A stretch of 64,000 nt of DNA from SSSZ01 sp036732025 (GCA_036732025.1 DAINDE010000005.1:1-64000); one strand, 5' to 3'. Shown: positions 17,467 through 27,334, counted from the first letter of the stretch. Numbers and translations are program-made. The notes: generated by a model not told the origin, from the letters alone.

Positions 17467-17467
<1 letters not shown>
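16772..17467 (+). CDS. tupB: Tungstate ABC transporter permease TupB
   Basis: A 231-residue inner-membrane permease with about five helices and the EAA-type loop YAPELHLIGLSRWQSTLLL, followed by GLGRAMSEVGAVMIVGGNI, characteristic of TupB/ModB-like tungstate permeases. It forms an operon with tupC (the TGATG overlap shares one base) and tupA. Tungstate uptake supplies W for pterin enzymes such as some formate dehydrogenases. The 253-base spacer upstream, shared with the PhnD-like gene, has no clear ModE-type site. Confidence 0.9.
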
Positions 17468-18161
<694 letters not shown>

Positions 18162-18186
<25 letters not shown>

Positions 18187-18977
18187 TCCTCTCCCTGACC
18201 GCCGCCGCTGCGTTGCTGGCCGGTACGGCCGTCGCCGAGGAAACCCTGGTGGTGGCTTCCACTACCTCCACCGAGCAGTCCGGCCTCTTCGGCTGGATCC
18301 TGCCCAAGTTCGAAGCCGCCACCGGCATCAAGGTGCGCGTGGTGGCCGTCGGCACCGGCCAGGCCCTGGACATCGGCCGCCGCGGCGATGCCGACGCCCT
18401 GCTCGTCCACGACCGGGTGGCCGAGGACAAGTTCGTCGCCGAGGGCTACGGCAGCTACCGCAAGGACGTCATGTACAACGACTTCGTCTTCATCGGTCCC
18501 AAGGCCGACCCGGCCAGGATCAAGGGCGCCGGCAATGCTGCCGAAGCCCTCAAGGCCATCGGCGCCAGCGGCCAGTCCTTCGTCTCCCGGGGCGACAAGA
18601 GCGGCACCCACGCTGCCGAACTGCGCCTGTGGAAGCAGGCCGGCATCGACCCCAGGACCCTGGCCGGCTACAAGGAGACCGGCAGCGGCATGGGCCCCAC
18701 CCTCAACATGGCCGCCGGCATGAACGGCTACACCCTCTCCGACCGCGCCACCTGGGGCGCCTTCAAGAACCGTCAGGATCTCGACCTGCTGCTGGCCGGC
18801 GATCCCATCCTGTTCAACCCCTACGGCGTCATTCCGGTGAACCCCGTGAAGCATCCCCATGTCAAAAAGGAGGCCGCCGAGCGCTTCGCCCAGTGGCTCA
18901 CCTCCCCCGCCGGCCAGGAGGCCATCGCCGCCTTCCGCGCCGACGGCACCCAGGTTTTCTTCCCCAACGCCAAGTAA
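18162..18977 (+). CDS. tupA: Tungstate-binding protein TupA
   Basis: A 271-residue exported binding protein. The signal peptide (about 1-25, cleaved near AVAEE) is followed by VVASTTSTEQSGLF, the TTTS-type oxyanion loop typical of TupA, and then by SRGDKSGTHAAE and GMGPTLNMA blocks also seen in TupA. The start is a TTG at 18162, eight bases after AAGGAG. The ATG at 18157 is out of frame, and no later ATG leaves a usable signal peptide. The rare start inside tupC may lower or couple its translation. Discriminating tungstate from molybdate rests on family likeness. Confidence 0.9.
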
Positions 18978-18981
18978 GGCC

Positions 18982-20211
18982 ATGTCCGACACCAACCGCC
19001 CCCTCACCACCGCCGAAGCCCAGGCCCACCTGCTGGCCGCCGTCGCCCCGGTCACCGGCCGCGAGGTGCTGCCCCTGCGGGAAGCCCTGGGCCGGGTGCT
19101 GGCCGCCGACATCGTCGCCCCCCACGACGTGCCCGCCCACGACAATTCGGCCATGGACGGCTACGCCGTGCGCGCCGACTGCCTCGCCGCCGCCGGTGAA
19201 ACCCGCCTGACGGTGGTCGGCACCGCCTTCGCCGGCAACGCCTTCTCCGGCATCGTCGGGCCGGGGCAGGCGGTGCGCATCATGACCGGCGCCGTGCTGC
19301 CCCAAGGGGCGGACACCGTGGTGGTGCAGGAAGTGGCGCGGCTGGAAGGGAACGAGGTGATCGTCCCCGCCGGCCAGAAGAAAGGCAACAACACCCGCCG
19401 CGCCGGCGAGGATCTGGCCCACGGCCAGATCGCGCTGCCCGCCGGCAAGCGCCTCGGCCCGGCGGAACTGGGCCTCATCGGGTCGCTGGGCATCGCCGAG
19501 GTGACGGTGCGCCGGCGCCTGAAGGTGGCCTTCTTCTCCACCGGCGACGAGATCGCCTCCCTCGGCCAGCCCCTGGCCCCCGGCCAGATCTACGACAGCA
19601 ACCGCTACACCCTCTACGGCCTCCTCGAGCGCCTGGGGGCCGAGGTCATCGACCTGGGCGTGGTGCGCGACCGCCCCGAGGATCTGGAAGCGGCCCTGCA
19701 GGAGGCGGCCGCCGCCGCCGACGTGATCATCACCAGCGGCGGCGTCTCCGTGGGCGAGGCCGATTTCGTGCGGGAAATCCTCGCCCGCCTGGGGGAGGTG
19801 AAATTCTGGAAGCTGCAGATCAAGCCCGGCCGCCCCATGGCCTTCGGCCGCATCGGCAAGGCCTGGCTGTTCGGCCTGCCGGGCAACCCGGTGGCGGTCA
19901 TGGTCAGCTACACCCAGTTCGCCCTCGATGCCCTGCTGAAGCTCGCCGGCGTCGACCCGCTCCCCCAACGGCCGCTCCTCAAGGTGCCCTGCAGCGAGGC
20001 CATCCGGAAGTCCCCGGGGCGGCGCGAATTCCTGCGCGGCCAGGCCGCCGTGGTGGATGGCCGCTGGCAGGTCAAGCCCTTCCCCTACCAGGGCTCCGGG
20101 GTGCTGCGCTCGATGTCGGAAGCCAACTGCTTCATCGTCCTGCCGGAAGAGACAGGCGACGTCACCCCCGGCGACTGCGTCGAGGTGCAGCTCTTCGAAG
20201 GGCTGCTGTAG
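18982..20211 (+). CDS. moeA: Molybdopterin molybdenumtransferase MoeA
   Basis: A 409-residue enzyme inserting Mo (or W) into adenylylated molybdopterin. Hallmarks in order: HDNSAMDGYAVRA near residue 55, VRIMTGAVLPQGADTVV, STGDEIASLG, ITSGGVSVGEADFV and LFGLPGNPVAVMVS. Length and domain order (I-IV) are normal. The ATG at 18982 follows tupA by four bases, so cofactor metal uptake and insertion are in one operon, consistent with the formate dehydrogenase and nitrate reductase of this window. Confidence 0.95.
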   Translation: MSDTNRPLTTAEAQAHLLAAVAPVTGREVLPLREALGRVLAADIVAPHDVPAHDNSAMDGYAVRADCLAAAGETRLTVVGTAFAGNAFSGIVGPGQAVRIMTGAVLPQGADTVVVQEVARLEGNEVIVPAGQKKGNNTRRAGEDLAHGQIALPAGKRLGPAELGLIGSLGIAEVTVRRRLKVAFFSTGDEIASLGQPLAPGQIYDSNRYTLYGLLERLGAEVIDLGVVRDRPEDLEAALQEAAAAADVIITSGGVSVGEADFVREILARLGEVKFWKLQIKPGRPMAFGRIGKAWLFGLPGNPVAVMVSYTQFALDALLKLAGVDPLPQRPLLKVPCSEAIRKSPGRREFLRGQAAVVDGRWQVKPFPYQGSGVLRSMSEANCFIVLPEETGDVTPGDCVEVQLFEGLL

Positions 20212-20721
20212 GTGGTCGAGCAGGCGGAACTGGAAGCCCTGGCCGCCGCGGTCGGCCGCCGCCTGCTGGAGCGGGGCGAGTGGCTGGCCACCGCCGAATC
20301 CTGCACCGGCGGCTGGGTGGCCCAGGCGGTGACCGCCATCGCCGGCAGCTCCGCCTGGTTCGACCGCGGCTTCGTCGCTTATTCCAACGCCGCCAAGGCC
20401 GACCTGCTGGGGGTGCCCGCCGCCACCCTGGAGCGCCACGGCGCCGTGTCGGAGGCCACCGCCCGGGCCATGGCCCAGGGCGCCGTCACCCATAGCCGCG
20501 CCGACTGGGCCCTGGCCGTCACCGGCATCGCCGGCCCCGGCGGCGGCTCGCCGGAAAAGCCGGTGGGCACCGTCTGCTTCGCCTGGGCGCAAAAGGATGG
20601 CGGCTGCGAGGCCCAGACCGGCCATTTCGCCGGCGACCGGCAGGCGGTGCGCGCCCAGTCCGTGCGCCAGGCCTTGGCCGGGTTGCTGGCCCGGGTCGAG
20701 GCCACCCCCCTTTCGGCCTGA
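20212..20721 (+). CDS. pncC: Nicotinamide-nucleotide amidohydrolase PncC (CinA C-terminal family)
   Basis: A 169-residue protein covering only the amidohydrolase domain of CinA, which converts NMN to nicotinate mononucleotide in the pyridine nucleotide cycle. Motifs: TAESCTGGWVAQAVT near residue 26, FVAYSNAAKADLLGV, and TGIAGPGGGSPEKPVGTV. It starts at GTG 20212, immediately after the moeA stop codon; a second GTG-like option does not exist without losing conserved sequence. Its place after moeA probably reflects operon packing rather than cofactor biology. Confidence 0.92.
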   Translation: MVEQAELEALAAAVGRRLLERGEWLATAESCTGGWVAQAVTAIAGSSAWFDRGFVAYSNAAKADLLGVPAATLERHGAVSEATARAMAQGAVTHSRADWALAVTGIAGPGGGSPEKPVGTVCFAWAQKDGGCEAQTGHFAGDRQAVRAQSVRQALAGLLARVEATPLSA

Positions 20722-20726
20722 GCGCC

Positions 20727-21896
20727 ATGAATCCCCGGCGCCTGCCCCGTACCGTTCTCGTCCTCGGGGCGGTGAGTTTCTGCAACGATCTCGCTTCGGA
20801 AATGGTCACCCCCCTCATCCCGGTGCTGCTCGCCGCCGTGCTGGGGGCGGGGCCGTTGGCCCTGGGCTTCATCGAGGGCCTGGCCGAAACCATCGCCGCG
20901 GTACTGAAGCTGTGGGCCGGGCGGCACTCCGACCTGTGGGGCGGGCGCCGCAAACCCTTCGTCTTCGCCGGCTATTTCCTCTCCAACTGCGTGCGCCCCT
21001 TTTTGGGCATGGTCGGCAGCTGGTGGGGCGTCGCCGCCCTGCGCAGCGTGGACCGGGTGGGCAAGGGCCTGCGCACCGCCCCCCGGGATGCGCTGCTCGC
21101 CGATGCCACCCCGCCCGAGTTGCGGGGCCTCGCCTACGGCTTCCACCGGGCCATGGACAACGGCGGTGCCATGGCCGGCGCCCTGCTCGCCGCCGCCTGT
21201 CTCGCCTGGACGCCCTTGTCGCTGCCCCAGGTGATCCTCTTCTCCGCCCTTCCCGGCGTGCTGGCCGCCCTGCTGGTGGCCTTCGGGGTGCGCGACCCCG
21301 ACCACCGGGCAGCAGCTCCCCCGGCGGTACCGCCGCTGCTGTGGCGGGGGCTGTCCCCGGAACTGCGGCGGGTGCTGCCGGTGGTGGGCCTCTTCACCCT
21401 CGCCCGGGCCTCCGAGACCTTCGTCGTCCTGCGGGGCCACGAGCTGGGGGGTAGCGCCTCCCAGCTCCTCTTGCTGTGGGCCGCCATCAGCTTCCTCAAG
21501 GCCGTCACCGCCTGGCTGGGGGGCGGCTTCTCCGACCGCCTCGGCCACCGGACCATGACCGCCCTGGCCTGGACTGCCTTCGCCGTCGCCTTCGGGCTGC
21601 TGGCCACCCCGACCACCCTCGCCGGCCTGTGGGCCGTCGCCCTGGCCTACGCCCTCCTCGCCGGCCTCGGGGAAGGGGCGGAACGCGCCCTCATCGGCGA
21701 ACTCGCCGGCCCCGCCGGGCGCGGCACCGCCTTCGGCTGGTACAACGCCGTCGCCGGCGCGGCGGCCCTGCCCAGCGGCTTGGTGTTCGGGGGGCTGTGG
21801 CAGGGGTTCGGGGCAGCGACGGCCTTCACCGCCGCGGCCGCCACCAGCGCGGCGGCGGCTGGGTTGCTGCTCAGGGCGACTGCCAGGCGCCGCTAG
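20727..21896 (+). CDS. MFS transporter of unknown substrate
   Basis: A 389-residue protein with 11-12 predicted membrane helices and the MFS cytoplasmic loop signature (GRHSDLWGGRRKPF after helix 2; DRLGHRTM after the equivalent C-terminal helix). The early segment SFCNDLASEMVTPLIPVLL and RVGKGLRTAPRDALL match the subfamily of putative MFS permeases widespread in bacteria, without a known substrate. It starts five bases after pncC and is the last gene of the tup-moeA run, before a GC drop. Confidence 0.85.
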   Translation: MNPRRLPRTVLVLGAVSFCNDLASEMVTPLIPVLLAAVLGAGPLALGFIEGLAETIAAVLKLWAGRHSDLWGGRRKPFVFAGYFLSNCVRPFLGMVGSWWGVAALRSVDRVGKGLRTAPRDALLADATPPELRGLAYGFHRAMDNGGAMAGALLAAACLAWTPLSLPQVILFSALPGVLAALLVAFGVRDPDHRAAAPPAVPPLLWRGLSPELRRVLPVVGLFTLARASETFVVLRGHELGGSASQLLLLWAAISFLKAVTAWLGGGFSDRLGHRTMTALAWTAFAVAFGLLATPTTLAGLWAVALAYALLAGLGEGAERALIGELAGPAGRGTAFGWYNAVAGAAALPSGLVFGGLWQGFGAATAFTAAAATSAAAAGLLLRATARRR

Positions 21897-22101
21897 ACCA
21901 ATGCGGTAATGTGTTCGCTTCCGGACATTGGCCAGGATACGACGGGTGGGGTACTGGTCAGGATAGTTAGCCTTTCAGAGCCTTGCCAACGGGTCGTTCT
22001 AGCGCCTTCGGGCGGTTCCAAATAACATTACGTCTTCATAAGAAATCCGGAGGCTGGCTTCGGCCGGTTGATCCTGGTCCGTTTAAATTTGGCAGGCCAC
22101 G
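21897..22101 (+). other. 205-base spacer at the left edge of the GHKL-nuclease island
   Basis: Composition falls here from very high GC to near-balanced. Two direct copies of TGGYCAGGATA lie at 21929-21939 and 21955-21965 (26-base period). No transposase remnant, tRNA end or obvious attachment site is seen. The sequence could be a junction scar. Confidence 0.4.
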
Positions 22102-24102
22102 ATGAGCAATATCAATATTCAACGCGCGGTAGAGAACATTCGCTCGACGACGACGGTTTTCACACCGATCGTCGAAGTCATCGTCAATGCAATCGAGGCC
22201 ATCGAGGAGGCGAAGGTCCCTATGGGCCTCATCCGACTCAAGGTTCGCCGTTCCTCACAGCAGGAATTGGATGCGGAGGAAGGTGACTCGAAAATTCTGG
22301 ATGTCCTCGTCGAGGACAACGGAATCGGCTTTACCGAAGAAAACCGTGCATCGTTCGATACCCTGTACAGCGCCCGGAAGATTCTCCAGGGCGGCAAGGG
22401 ATTTGGCCGATTCATATGCCTTCGATATTTTGATGATGTGCGGATCGACAGCACATACCTCGGGAGCGGGTTGAGGCGTCGGCAGTTCGAGATGGGCAAG
22501 GAGAACGAGCTGATAGTCAACGAGCGAATCTCCGATCCCTGCCAAGATGGAACCGGGACGACGGTCACCCTGGCATCCGAGCGTACCGGGAAACTCCCAC
22601 GCAAGTTATCAAGCCTCGCCCGCGGGCTCGTGGAGCTGCTCCTACCGTATTTTTCGACAAAAGGATACGTCTGCCCGAGAATCGAGCTATCCGAATTGGA
22701 TGGTACGGGGCTCATCGTTCTAAACGACTACGTCGACAGCCCCGGAGCGATCATTCATGAGGTGGCACTCCCCAACGCGGCGTATACGCTCAAGGGGACG
22801 AACGGTCCGCAAGCCTTCGCGGTCAGGGTTTTCAAGTTTCTTTCTCCCCAAAACAAGGTCAGCAAGTTGAGCCTCGTGGCCCACAAGCGCGAGGTGACGG
22901 AAACATCCCTTGCGGGTTATATCCCCGAGTTCGCTGACGAGTTCGTCGAGGACCCCGGTGGCGACCAGAGCCGGAGGCGAAATTACATCCTCAAGGCGTA
23001 TGTGTTCGGCCCCTATCTTGACGAGAACGTCCTTCTGGAGCGCGGGTCATTTTCCTTTCACAAGGAAAGCGAATTGGTTCTTGGGATATCGCAAACACAA
23101 ATCGAGAGCCAAGCAGCCGATCTCACGAAGGCGGCCGTGCTCGATCAGGTCGTGACACGCCAAGAGCGAAAGCGCGAGCGTCTACAGCAGTACGTCGAGG
23201 AGCAGGCCCCATGGTACAAACCGTTGATGAAGAGCGTAGATGCCTCGGCCCTGACATCGGCGGCATCCGAGGCGGAGATGGAGGCGCTTCTGCACAAGGA
23301 GCAGTTCAAACAGGAGGTGCAGGTAAGACAGGATGTTGCATTGGTACTCGCTTCCGACGACCCGAATCAGATTCTGCAGAGGACCCGCGAACTCGCCGAC
23401 AGAGTATCGGAGACAAGCAAGAACGAGCTTGTCCATTACGTAGCCCTTCGTCGCCAAGTCCTCGAACTCTTCAGGCGTAGCCTCGAATTGACATCGGACG
23501 GATCATATCCATCCGAAGGCGCAGTCCATGACGTGATTTTCCCGACGAAGACTGACAGTCTAGGAATTGGCTACGAGTCGCACAATCTGTGGATACTCGA
23601 CGAGCGACTAACCTTTACTACCTATCTTGCATCCGACATTCCTCTGAATGGAGGTAATACCCAGCGTCCTGACATAATCGCCTTCGATCGCCCCGTAGCG
23701 TTCAGAACGGAAAACGAGGCGAGCAACCCGGTGACGATCTTCGAGTTCAAGAGACCTGGACGCGACAATTTCGCCAACCCGTCCTCAAAGGAAGACCCGG
23801 TAGAACAGGTGGTCCGATACGTCAATGCGCTTAGAGCCGGCCAATATCGCACACCGAAGGGGCGGGAAATCAACATCGGCACCACCACTCCGTTCTACGG
23901 CTATGTGGTCTGCGATTTGACCAGCAAGGTCAAGCAATGGCTACATGACGACAAAGACTTCAAGCCTATGCCCGACGGGCTTGGCTACTTCTTATGGCGT
24001 GGAAATATAAATCTGTACATCGAAGTGCTCAGTTGGTCGAAACTTCTCAAGGACGCCGAGATTCGGAACCGCGCCTTTTTCCATAAACTCGGCATTCACT
24101 AG
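22102..24102 (+). CDS. GHKL ATPase fused to a PD-(D/E)xK nuclease-like domain, candidate defence protein
   Basis: A 666-residue protein. The N terminus is a GHKL (Hsp90/MutL/MORC-type) ATPase: N-box EVIVNAIEA (25-33), G1 DNGIGF (72-77), G2 GGKGFGR (97-103), G3 GTTVTL (152-157). A helical middle follows, with a charged coiled-coil-like segment (about 345-480). The C terminus has D524 (RPDIIAFD) and IFEFKRPG with E548 and K550, spacing typical of PD-(D/E)xK nucleases, after a basic-acidic linker. No signal or membrane segment. Lower GC than both neighbours and no operon partner. ATPase-nuclease fusions of this kind occur in restriction-like and phage-defence systems; the target here is unknown. 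Confidence 0.75.
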   Translation: MSNINIQRAVENIRSTTTVFTPIVEVIVNAIEAIEEAKVPMGLIRLKVRRSSQQELDAEEGDSKILDVLVEDNGIGFTEENRASFDTLYSARKILQGGKGFGRFICLRYFDDVRIDSTYLGSGLRRRQFEMGKENELIVNERISDPCQDGTGTTVTLASERTGKLPRKLSSLARGLVELLLPYFSTKGYVCPRIELSELDGTGLIVLNDYVDSPGAIIHEVALPNAAYTLKGTNGPQAFAVRVFKFLSPQNKVSKLSLVAHKREVTETSLAGYIPEFADEFVEDPGGDQSRRRNYILKAYVFGPYLDENVLLERGSFSFHKESELVLGISQTQIESQAADLTKAAVLDQVVTRQERKRERLQQYVEEQAPWYKPLMKSVDASALTSAASEAEMEALLHKEQFKQEVQVRQDVALVLASDDPNQILQRTRELADRVSETSKNELVHYVALRRQVLELFRRSLELTSDGSYPSEGAVHDVIFPTKTDSLGIGYESHNLWILDERLTFTTYLASDIPLNGGNTQRPDIIAFDRPVAFRTENEASNPVTIFEFKRPGRDNFANPSSKEDPVEQVVRYVNALRAGQYRTPKGREINIGTTTPFYGYVVCDLTSKVKQWLHDDKDFKPMPDGLGYFLWRGNINLYIEVLSWSKLLKDAEIRNRAFFHKLGIH

Positions 24103-24136
24103 ACGTTCGCAGCAGCGATCAGAGCCGCGCCTACTC

Positions 24137-25261
24137 TCAGCCCTTGCAGCTCAACCGCCGCGATTCCTTCGGATCCCGGAACACCATCGGCTGGCAGCCT
24201 ATCCGCTCGGCATCGGGCAACTGCGCCCTCGCCACCGCCTCCTCGACGATGTGGTGGTGCTCCGACTTGCTGCACACCGGGTCGGCAGCATTGGCGTCGC
24301 CGGTGAGCATGTAGGCCTGGCAGCGGCAGCCTCCCAGGTCCTTTTCCTTTTCCGGGCAGGTGCGGCAGGGTTCCTTCATCCAGCCGTCGCCCCGGTAGCG
24401 GTTGAAGCCCTCGGACTCGTACCAGATCTCCTTGACGCCCATGTCCCGCACGTTGGGGAAGGCGAGGCCGGGGAGCATCTTGGCGGTGTGGCAGGGGAGC
24501 GCGGTGCCGTCGGGGGTGACGGTGAGGAAGACGTTGCCCCAGCCGTTCATGCACTTCTTGGGCCGGTCCTCGTAGTAGTCGGGCACCACGTAGAAGAGGC
24601 GAATGGCCTTGCCGAGCTTTTCGCGGTATTCGTTGGTGATGCGCTCGGCGCGCACCAGCTGCTCGCGGGTGGGCATCAGCTGGTCCTGGTTCACCTTGGC
24701 CCAGGAGTAGTACTGGTTGTTGGCGAGTTCCAGGTACTCGGCCCCCAGGGCCACCGCCATTTCGATCAGCTTGTCGATATGGTCGATGTTGAGCCGGTGC
24801 AGGACGCAGTTGAGCACCATGGGCCAGCCGTTGTCCTTGATGATTTTGGCGACCTTCTGCTTGAGCTCGAAGGTTTTGGTGTGGGAAAGGAAGTCGTTCA
24901 GCTCCCGGGTGGTGTCCTGGAAGGAGAGCTGGATGTGGTCGAGGCCGGCGGCCTTGAGCCTGGCCGCCCGCTCCTCCGTGAGGCCGACGCCGGAGGTGAG
25001 GAGGTTGGTGTAGAAGCCCAGCCGGTGGGCTTCCGCCACCAGGATTTCGAGGTCGTCCCGCAGCAGCGGCTCGCCGCCGGAAAAGCCGCACTGGACGCTG
25101 CCCGCCGCCCGGGCTTCCCGCAGCACTTTCAGCCAGTCATCGGTGGAGATTTCCTGGTCGTTCACCGCGAAATCCACTGGGTTGTAGCAGAAGACGCAGT
25201 GGAGCGGGCAGCGGTAGGTGATTTCGGCGAGGAGCCAGAGGGGCGGTCCGACCTTTTCCAT
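24137..25261 (-). CDS. pqqE: PqqA peptide cyclase (radical SAM) PqqE
   Basis: A 374-residue radical SAM enzyme forming the carbon-carbon link between Glu and Tyr of PqqA, the first step of PQQ synthesis. The SAM-cluster motif CPLHCVFC uses C18, C22 and C25; GFSGGEPLLR is the SAM-binding GGEP. A C-terminal SPASM domain has further cysteines (CMNGWGN, LPCHTAKM, CRTCPEKEK, CRCQAY). Length matches the family. It begins directly at the pqqD stop and is the last gene of pqqABCDE. Confidence 0.96.
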   Translation of the reverse strand: MEKVGPPLWLLAEITYRCPLHCVFCYNPVDFAVNDQEISTDDWLKVLREARAAGSVQCGFSGGEPLLRDDLEILVAEAHRLGFYTNLLTSGVGLTEERAARLKAAGLDHIQLSFQDTTRELNDFLSHTKTFELKQKVAKIIKDNGWPMVLNCVLHRLNIDHIDKLIEMAVALGAEYLELANNQYYSWAKVNQDQLMPTREQLVRAERITNEYREKLGKAIRLFYVVPDYYEDRPKKCMNGWGNVFLTVTPDGTALPCHTAKMLPGLAFPNVRDMGVKEIWYESEGFNRYRGDGWMKEPCRTCPEKEKDLGGCRCQAYMLTGDANAADPVCSKSEHHHIVEEAVARAQLPDAERIGCQPMVFRDPKESRRLSCKG

Positions 25262-25531
25262 TCAGATCTCCATCCAGCCCCGTTCCCGGGCCAGGTCGAG
25301 GAAGGCCACCACGTCGGCGGCGAGGCCCTGGGCGCCGAAGGCGGCCTCCAGGTCGGCGACCACTTCGGCCACGGTGCGCTGGCCGTCGCAGCGGCGGGCG
25401 ATCTCGCCGGCGCTCTGGTTGAGCTTCACCATTCCCTCCGGGTAGAGGAAGACCCAGGTGTTCTGGGCCTCTTCCCACTGGAGGCGGAAGTGGCGGGCCA
25501 CCCGGGGCTTGGCATCGATCGGGGTGGTCAC
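25262..25531 (-). CDS. pqqD: PQQ peptide chaperone PqqD
   Basis: An 89-residue protein that binds PqqA and presents it to PqqE. Visible marks: KPRVARHFRLQWEEA, VFLYPEGMVKLNQSAGEI and the RTVAEVVADLE helix, the usual RRE-type winged-helix layout. The start is GTG at 25531, overlapping the pqqC stop as GTGA; this gives the normal PqqD length. PqqE follows without a gap. Confidence 0.93.
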   Translation of the reverse strand: MTTPIDAKPRVARHFRLQWEEAQNTWVFLYPEGMVKLNQSAGEIARRCDGQRTVAEVVADLEAAFGAQGLAADVVAFLDLARERGWMEI

Positions 25532-26289
25532 TGCTTCTCTCCCTTCATCTCCATTTCGCACTGGCTGAGCATGATGGCGTCGGCCAGGGCCCACAGGACG
25601 TCGAGCTTGAACTGGAGGATTTCCAGGGCCCGCTCCTGGAGCGCCCGGCTCTGGCTGAAGTAGTCGAGGGTGAAGCGCAGGCCGTGCTGGACGTCCCGCC
25701 GCGCCTGGGTGAGGCGGTTCTTGAAGTACTGGAGGCCTTCCGGCTTCACCCAGGGGTATTTCTCCGGCCAGGTGTCGATGCGCTGCTGGTGGATGTGGGG
25801 GGCGAAGAGCTCGGTGAGGCTGGAGGCGATGGCCTCCTGCCAGGGCTGCTGGCGGGCGAAGTTGATGTAGGCGTCCACCGCGAAGCGGGCGGCGGGGACC
25901 ACGTAGCGCAGCGAGGTCACGTCCTCCCGGGAAAGGCCCACGGCCTCCCCGAGTCGGATCCAGGCCTCGATGCCGCCGGGGTCCTTGATGCCGCCGATCT
26001 CGTAGCCGTCGTGGTCGAGGATGCGCTGGATCCACTCCCGGCGGATATCCCGGTCCGGGCAGTGGGACATGATGGCGGCGTCCTTCACGGGAATGGCGAT
26101 CTGGTAATAGAAGCGGTTGGCCACCCAGCCCCGGAGCTGCTTCTCGGTGAGCAGGCCTTCCGCCATGCGCACGTGGAAGGGGTGGTAGATGTGGTAGCTG
26201 GTGCCCTTTTCCCGCAGCTTCGCTTCGAATTCCTCGGCGGAGAGGACGGGGCGGTCGTCCTTGAGCAGGGCGAGGTGGAGGTCGGTCAT
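25528..26289 (-). CDS. pqqC: Pyrroloquinoline-quinone synthase PqqC
   Basis: A 253-residue cofactor-free oxidase for the last step of PQQ synthesis (ring closure and eight-electron oxidation of AHQQ). Hallmarks: YHIYHPFHVRMAEG, WVANRFYYQ, and KYPWVKPEGLQYFKNRL. The active-site histidines and tyrosines of the haem-oxygenase-like fold are kept. It overlaps pqqB (ATGA) upstream and pqqD (GTGA) downstream. Confidence 0.96.
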   Translation of the reverse strand: MTDLHLALLKDDRPVLSAEEFEAKLREKGTSYHIYHPFHVRMAEGLLTEKQLRGWVANRFYYQIAIPVKDAAIMSHCPDRDIRREWIQRILDHDGYEIGGIKDPGGIEAWIRLGEAVGLSREDVTSLRYVVPAARFAVDAYINFARQQPWQEAIASSLTELFAPHIHQQRIDTWPEKYPWVKPEGLQYFKNRLTQARRDVQHGLRFTLDYFSQSRALQERALEILQFKLDVLWALADAIMLSQCEMEMKGEKQ

Positions 26290-27200
26290 AGGATGATTTC
26301 CATTCCGTCGTAGGACACCTCGATGCCGTGGCGGGCGAGCTCGGCCCGCTGGGGGCTGTCCTCGTCGAGGATGGGGTTGGTGTTGTTGATGTGGATGAGG
26401 ACCTTGCGGGTGGTGGCGGGGAGCCTGTCCAGCCACTCGATCATGCCATCCGGGCCGCTCTGGGGCAGGTGGCCCATGTCCCGGGAGGTCTTCTTGGAGG
26501 CGCCGAGGGCGATCATCTCGTCGTCGGTCCACAGCGTCCCGTCCACCAGGACGCAGTCGGCGGCCTCCATGGCGGCCCACACGTGATCCTCCATCCTGCC
26601 GAGGCCAGGGGCGTAGAAGAGGCGCTTGCCGGACTTGGCATCCACGAGCGTTACGCCGATGTTGTCCCCGGGCTGGGGCTGGTCCCGGTGGGGGGAATAG
26701 GGCGGCGCGTTGCTGGTGAGCGGCAGAGCTTCGAAGGCGAGCCCCGGGACGCCGGCCATGGTGAAGCGGTCAGAGAGGGGCACGTCGTGCCAGTTGAGCC
26801 CGCAGTAGTGGCCGAGCACATTGAGGATGGGGTTGCCGGCGGTGAGATCCTCCCGCACCAGCGACGTGCACCACAGTTCATGGGGCTGGCGGTGCTCCCG
26901 CAGCATGTAGAGGCCGGTGGTGTGGTCGATCTGGGCGTCGATGAGGACGATGGCCCGGATGGCGGTGTCCCGCAGGGCCCGGGCGGGCTGCAGGGCGGGG
27001 AAGCTTTGCAGTTGCTGGAGGACGTCCGGGGAGGCGTTGAACAGCACCCAGTTCTCGTCGTCGCCGGAAGCGGCGATGGACGACTGGGTGCGGGCCGTCG
27101 CCCGGATCGTGCCTTTGCGGAGGCCGTCGCAATTGCGGCAGTTGCAATTCCACTGGGGAAAGCCGCCGCCGGCGCCGGCGCCGAGAACATGGATGCGCAA
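26286..27200 (-). CDS. pqqB: PQQ biosynthesis protein PqqB
   Basis: A 304-residue metallo-beta-lactamase-fold protein that hydroxylates the tyrosine part of the PQQ precursor. Recognisable blocks: GAGAGGGFPQWNCNC near the start, the zinc cysteines NCNCRNC, DAQIDHTTGL, and HINNTNPILDEDSP. The ATG at 27200 begins MRIHVLGAGAGG. It lies 125 bases after pqqA, behind a hairpin. Confidence 0.96.
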   Translation of the reverse strand: MRIHVLGAGAGGGFPQWNCNCRNCDGLRKGTIRATARTQSSIAASGDDENWVLFNASPDVLQQLQSFPALQPARALRDTAIRAIVLIDAQIDHTTGLYMLREHRQPHELWCTSLVREDLTAGNPILNVLGHYCGLNWHDVPLSDRFTMAGVPGLAFEALPLTSNAPPYSPHRDQPQPGDNIGVTLVDAKSGKRLFYAPGLGRMEDHVWAAMEAADCVLVDGTLWTDDEMIALGASKKTSRDMGHLPQSGPDGMIEWLDRLPATTRKVLIHINNTNPILDEDSPQRAELARHGIEVSYDGMEIIL

Positions 27201-27313
27201 GATGGAATCCGCTTCGAAATGTGGAGACGGCCGGCAGGCGGGGCTTCAAGGCCCGGCCTGCCAGGGTTTGCCGTCGGGGAATCCGGCCCGCCGGCGCGCG
27301 GCGGGGTGCTGCG

Positions 27314-27334
27314 AATCGCTAGGGTTTAGCGATT
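27314..27334 (-). terminator. Hairpin at the 3' end of pqqA, likely partial terminator
   Basis: AATCGCTA-AACCC-TAGCGATT is a perfect 8-bp stem that includes the pqqA stop codon. No T-run follows. It is well placed to let most transcripts end or be protected after pqqA, giving the excess of precursor peptide known for this pathway. Confidence 0.6.
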
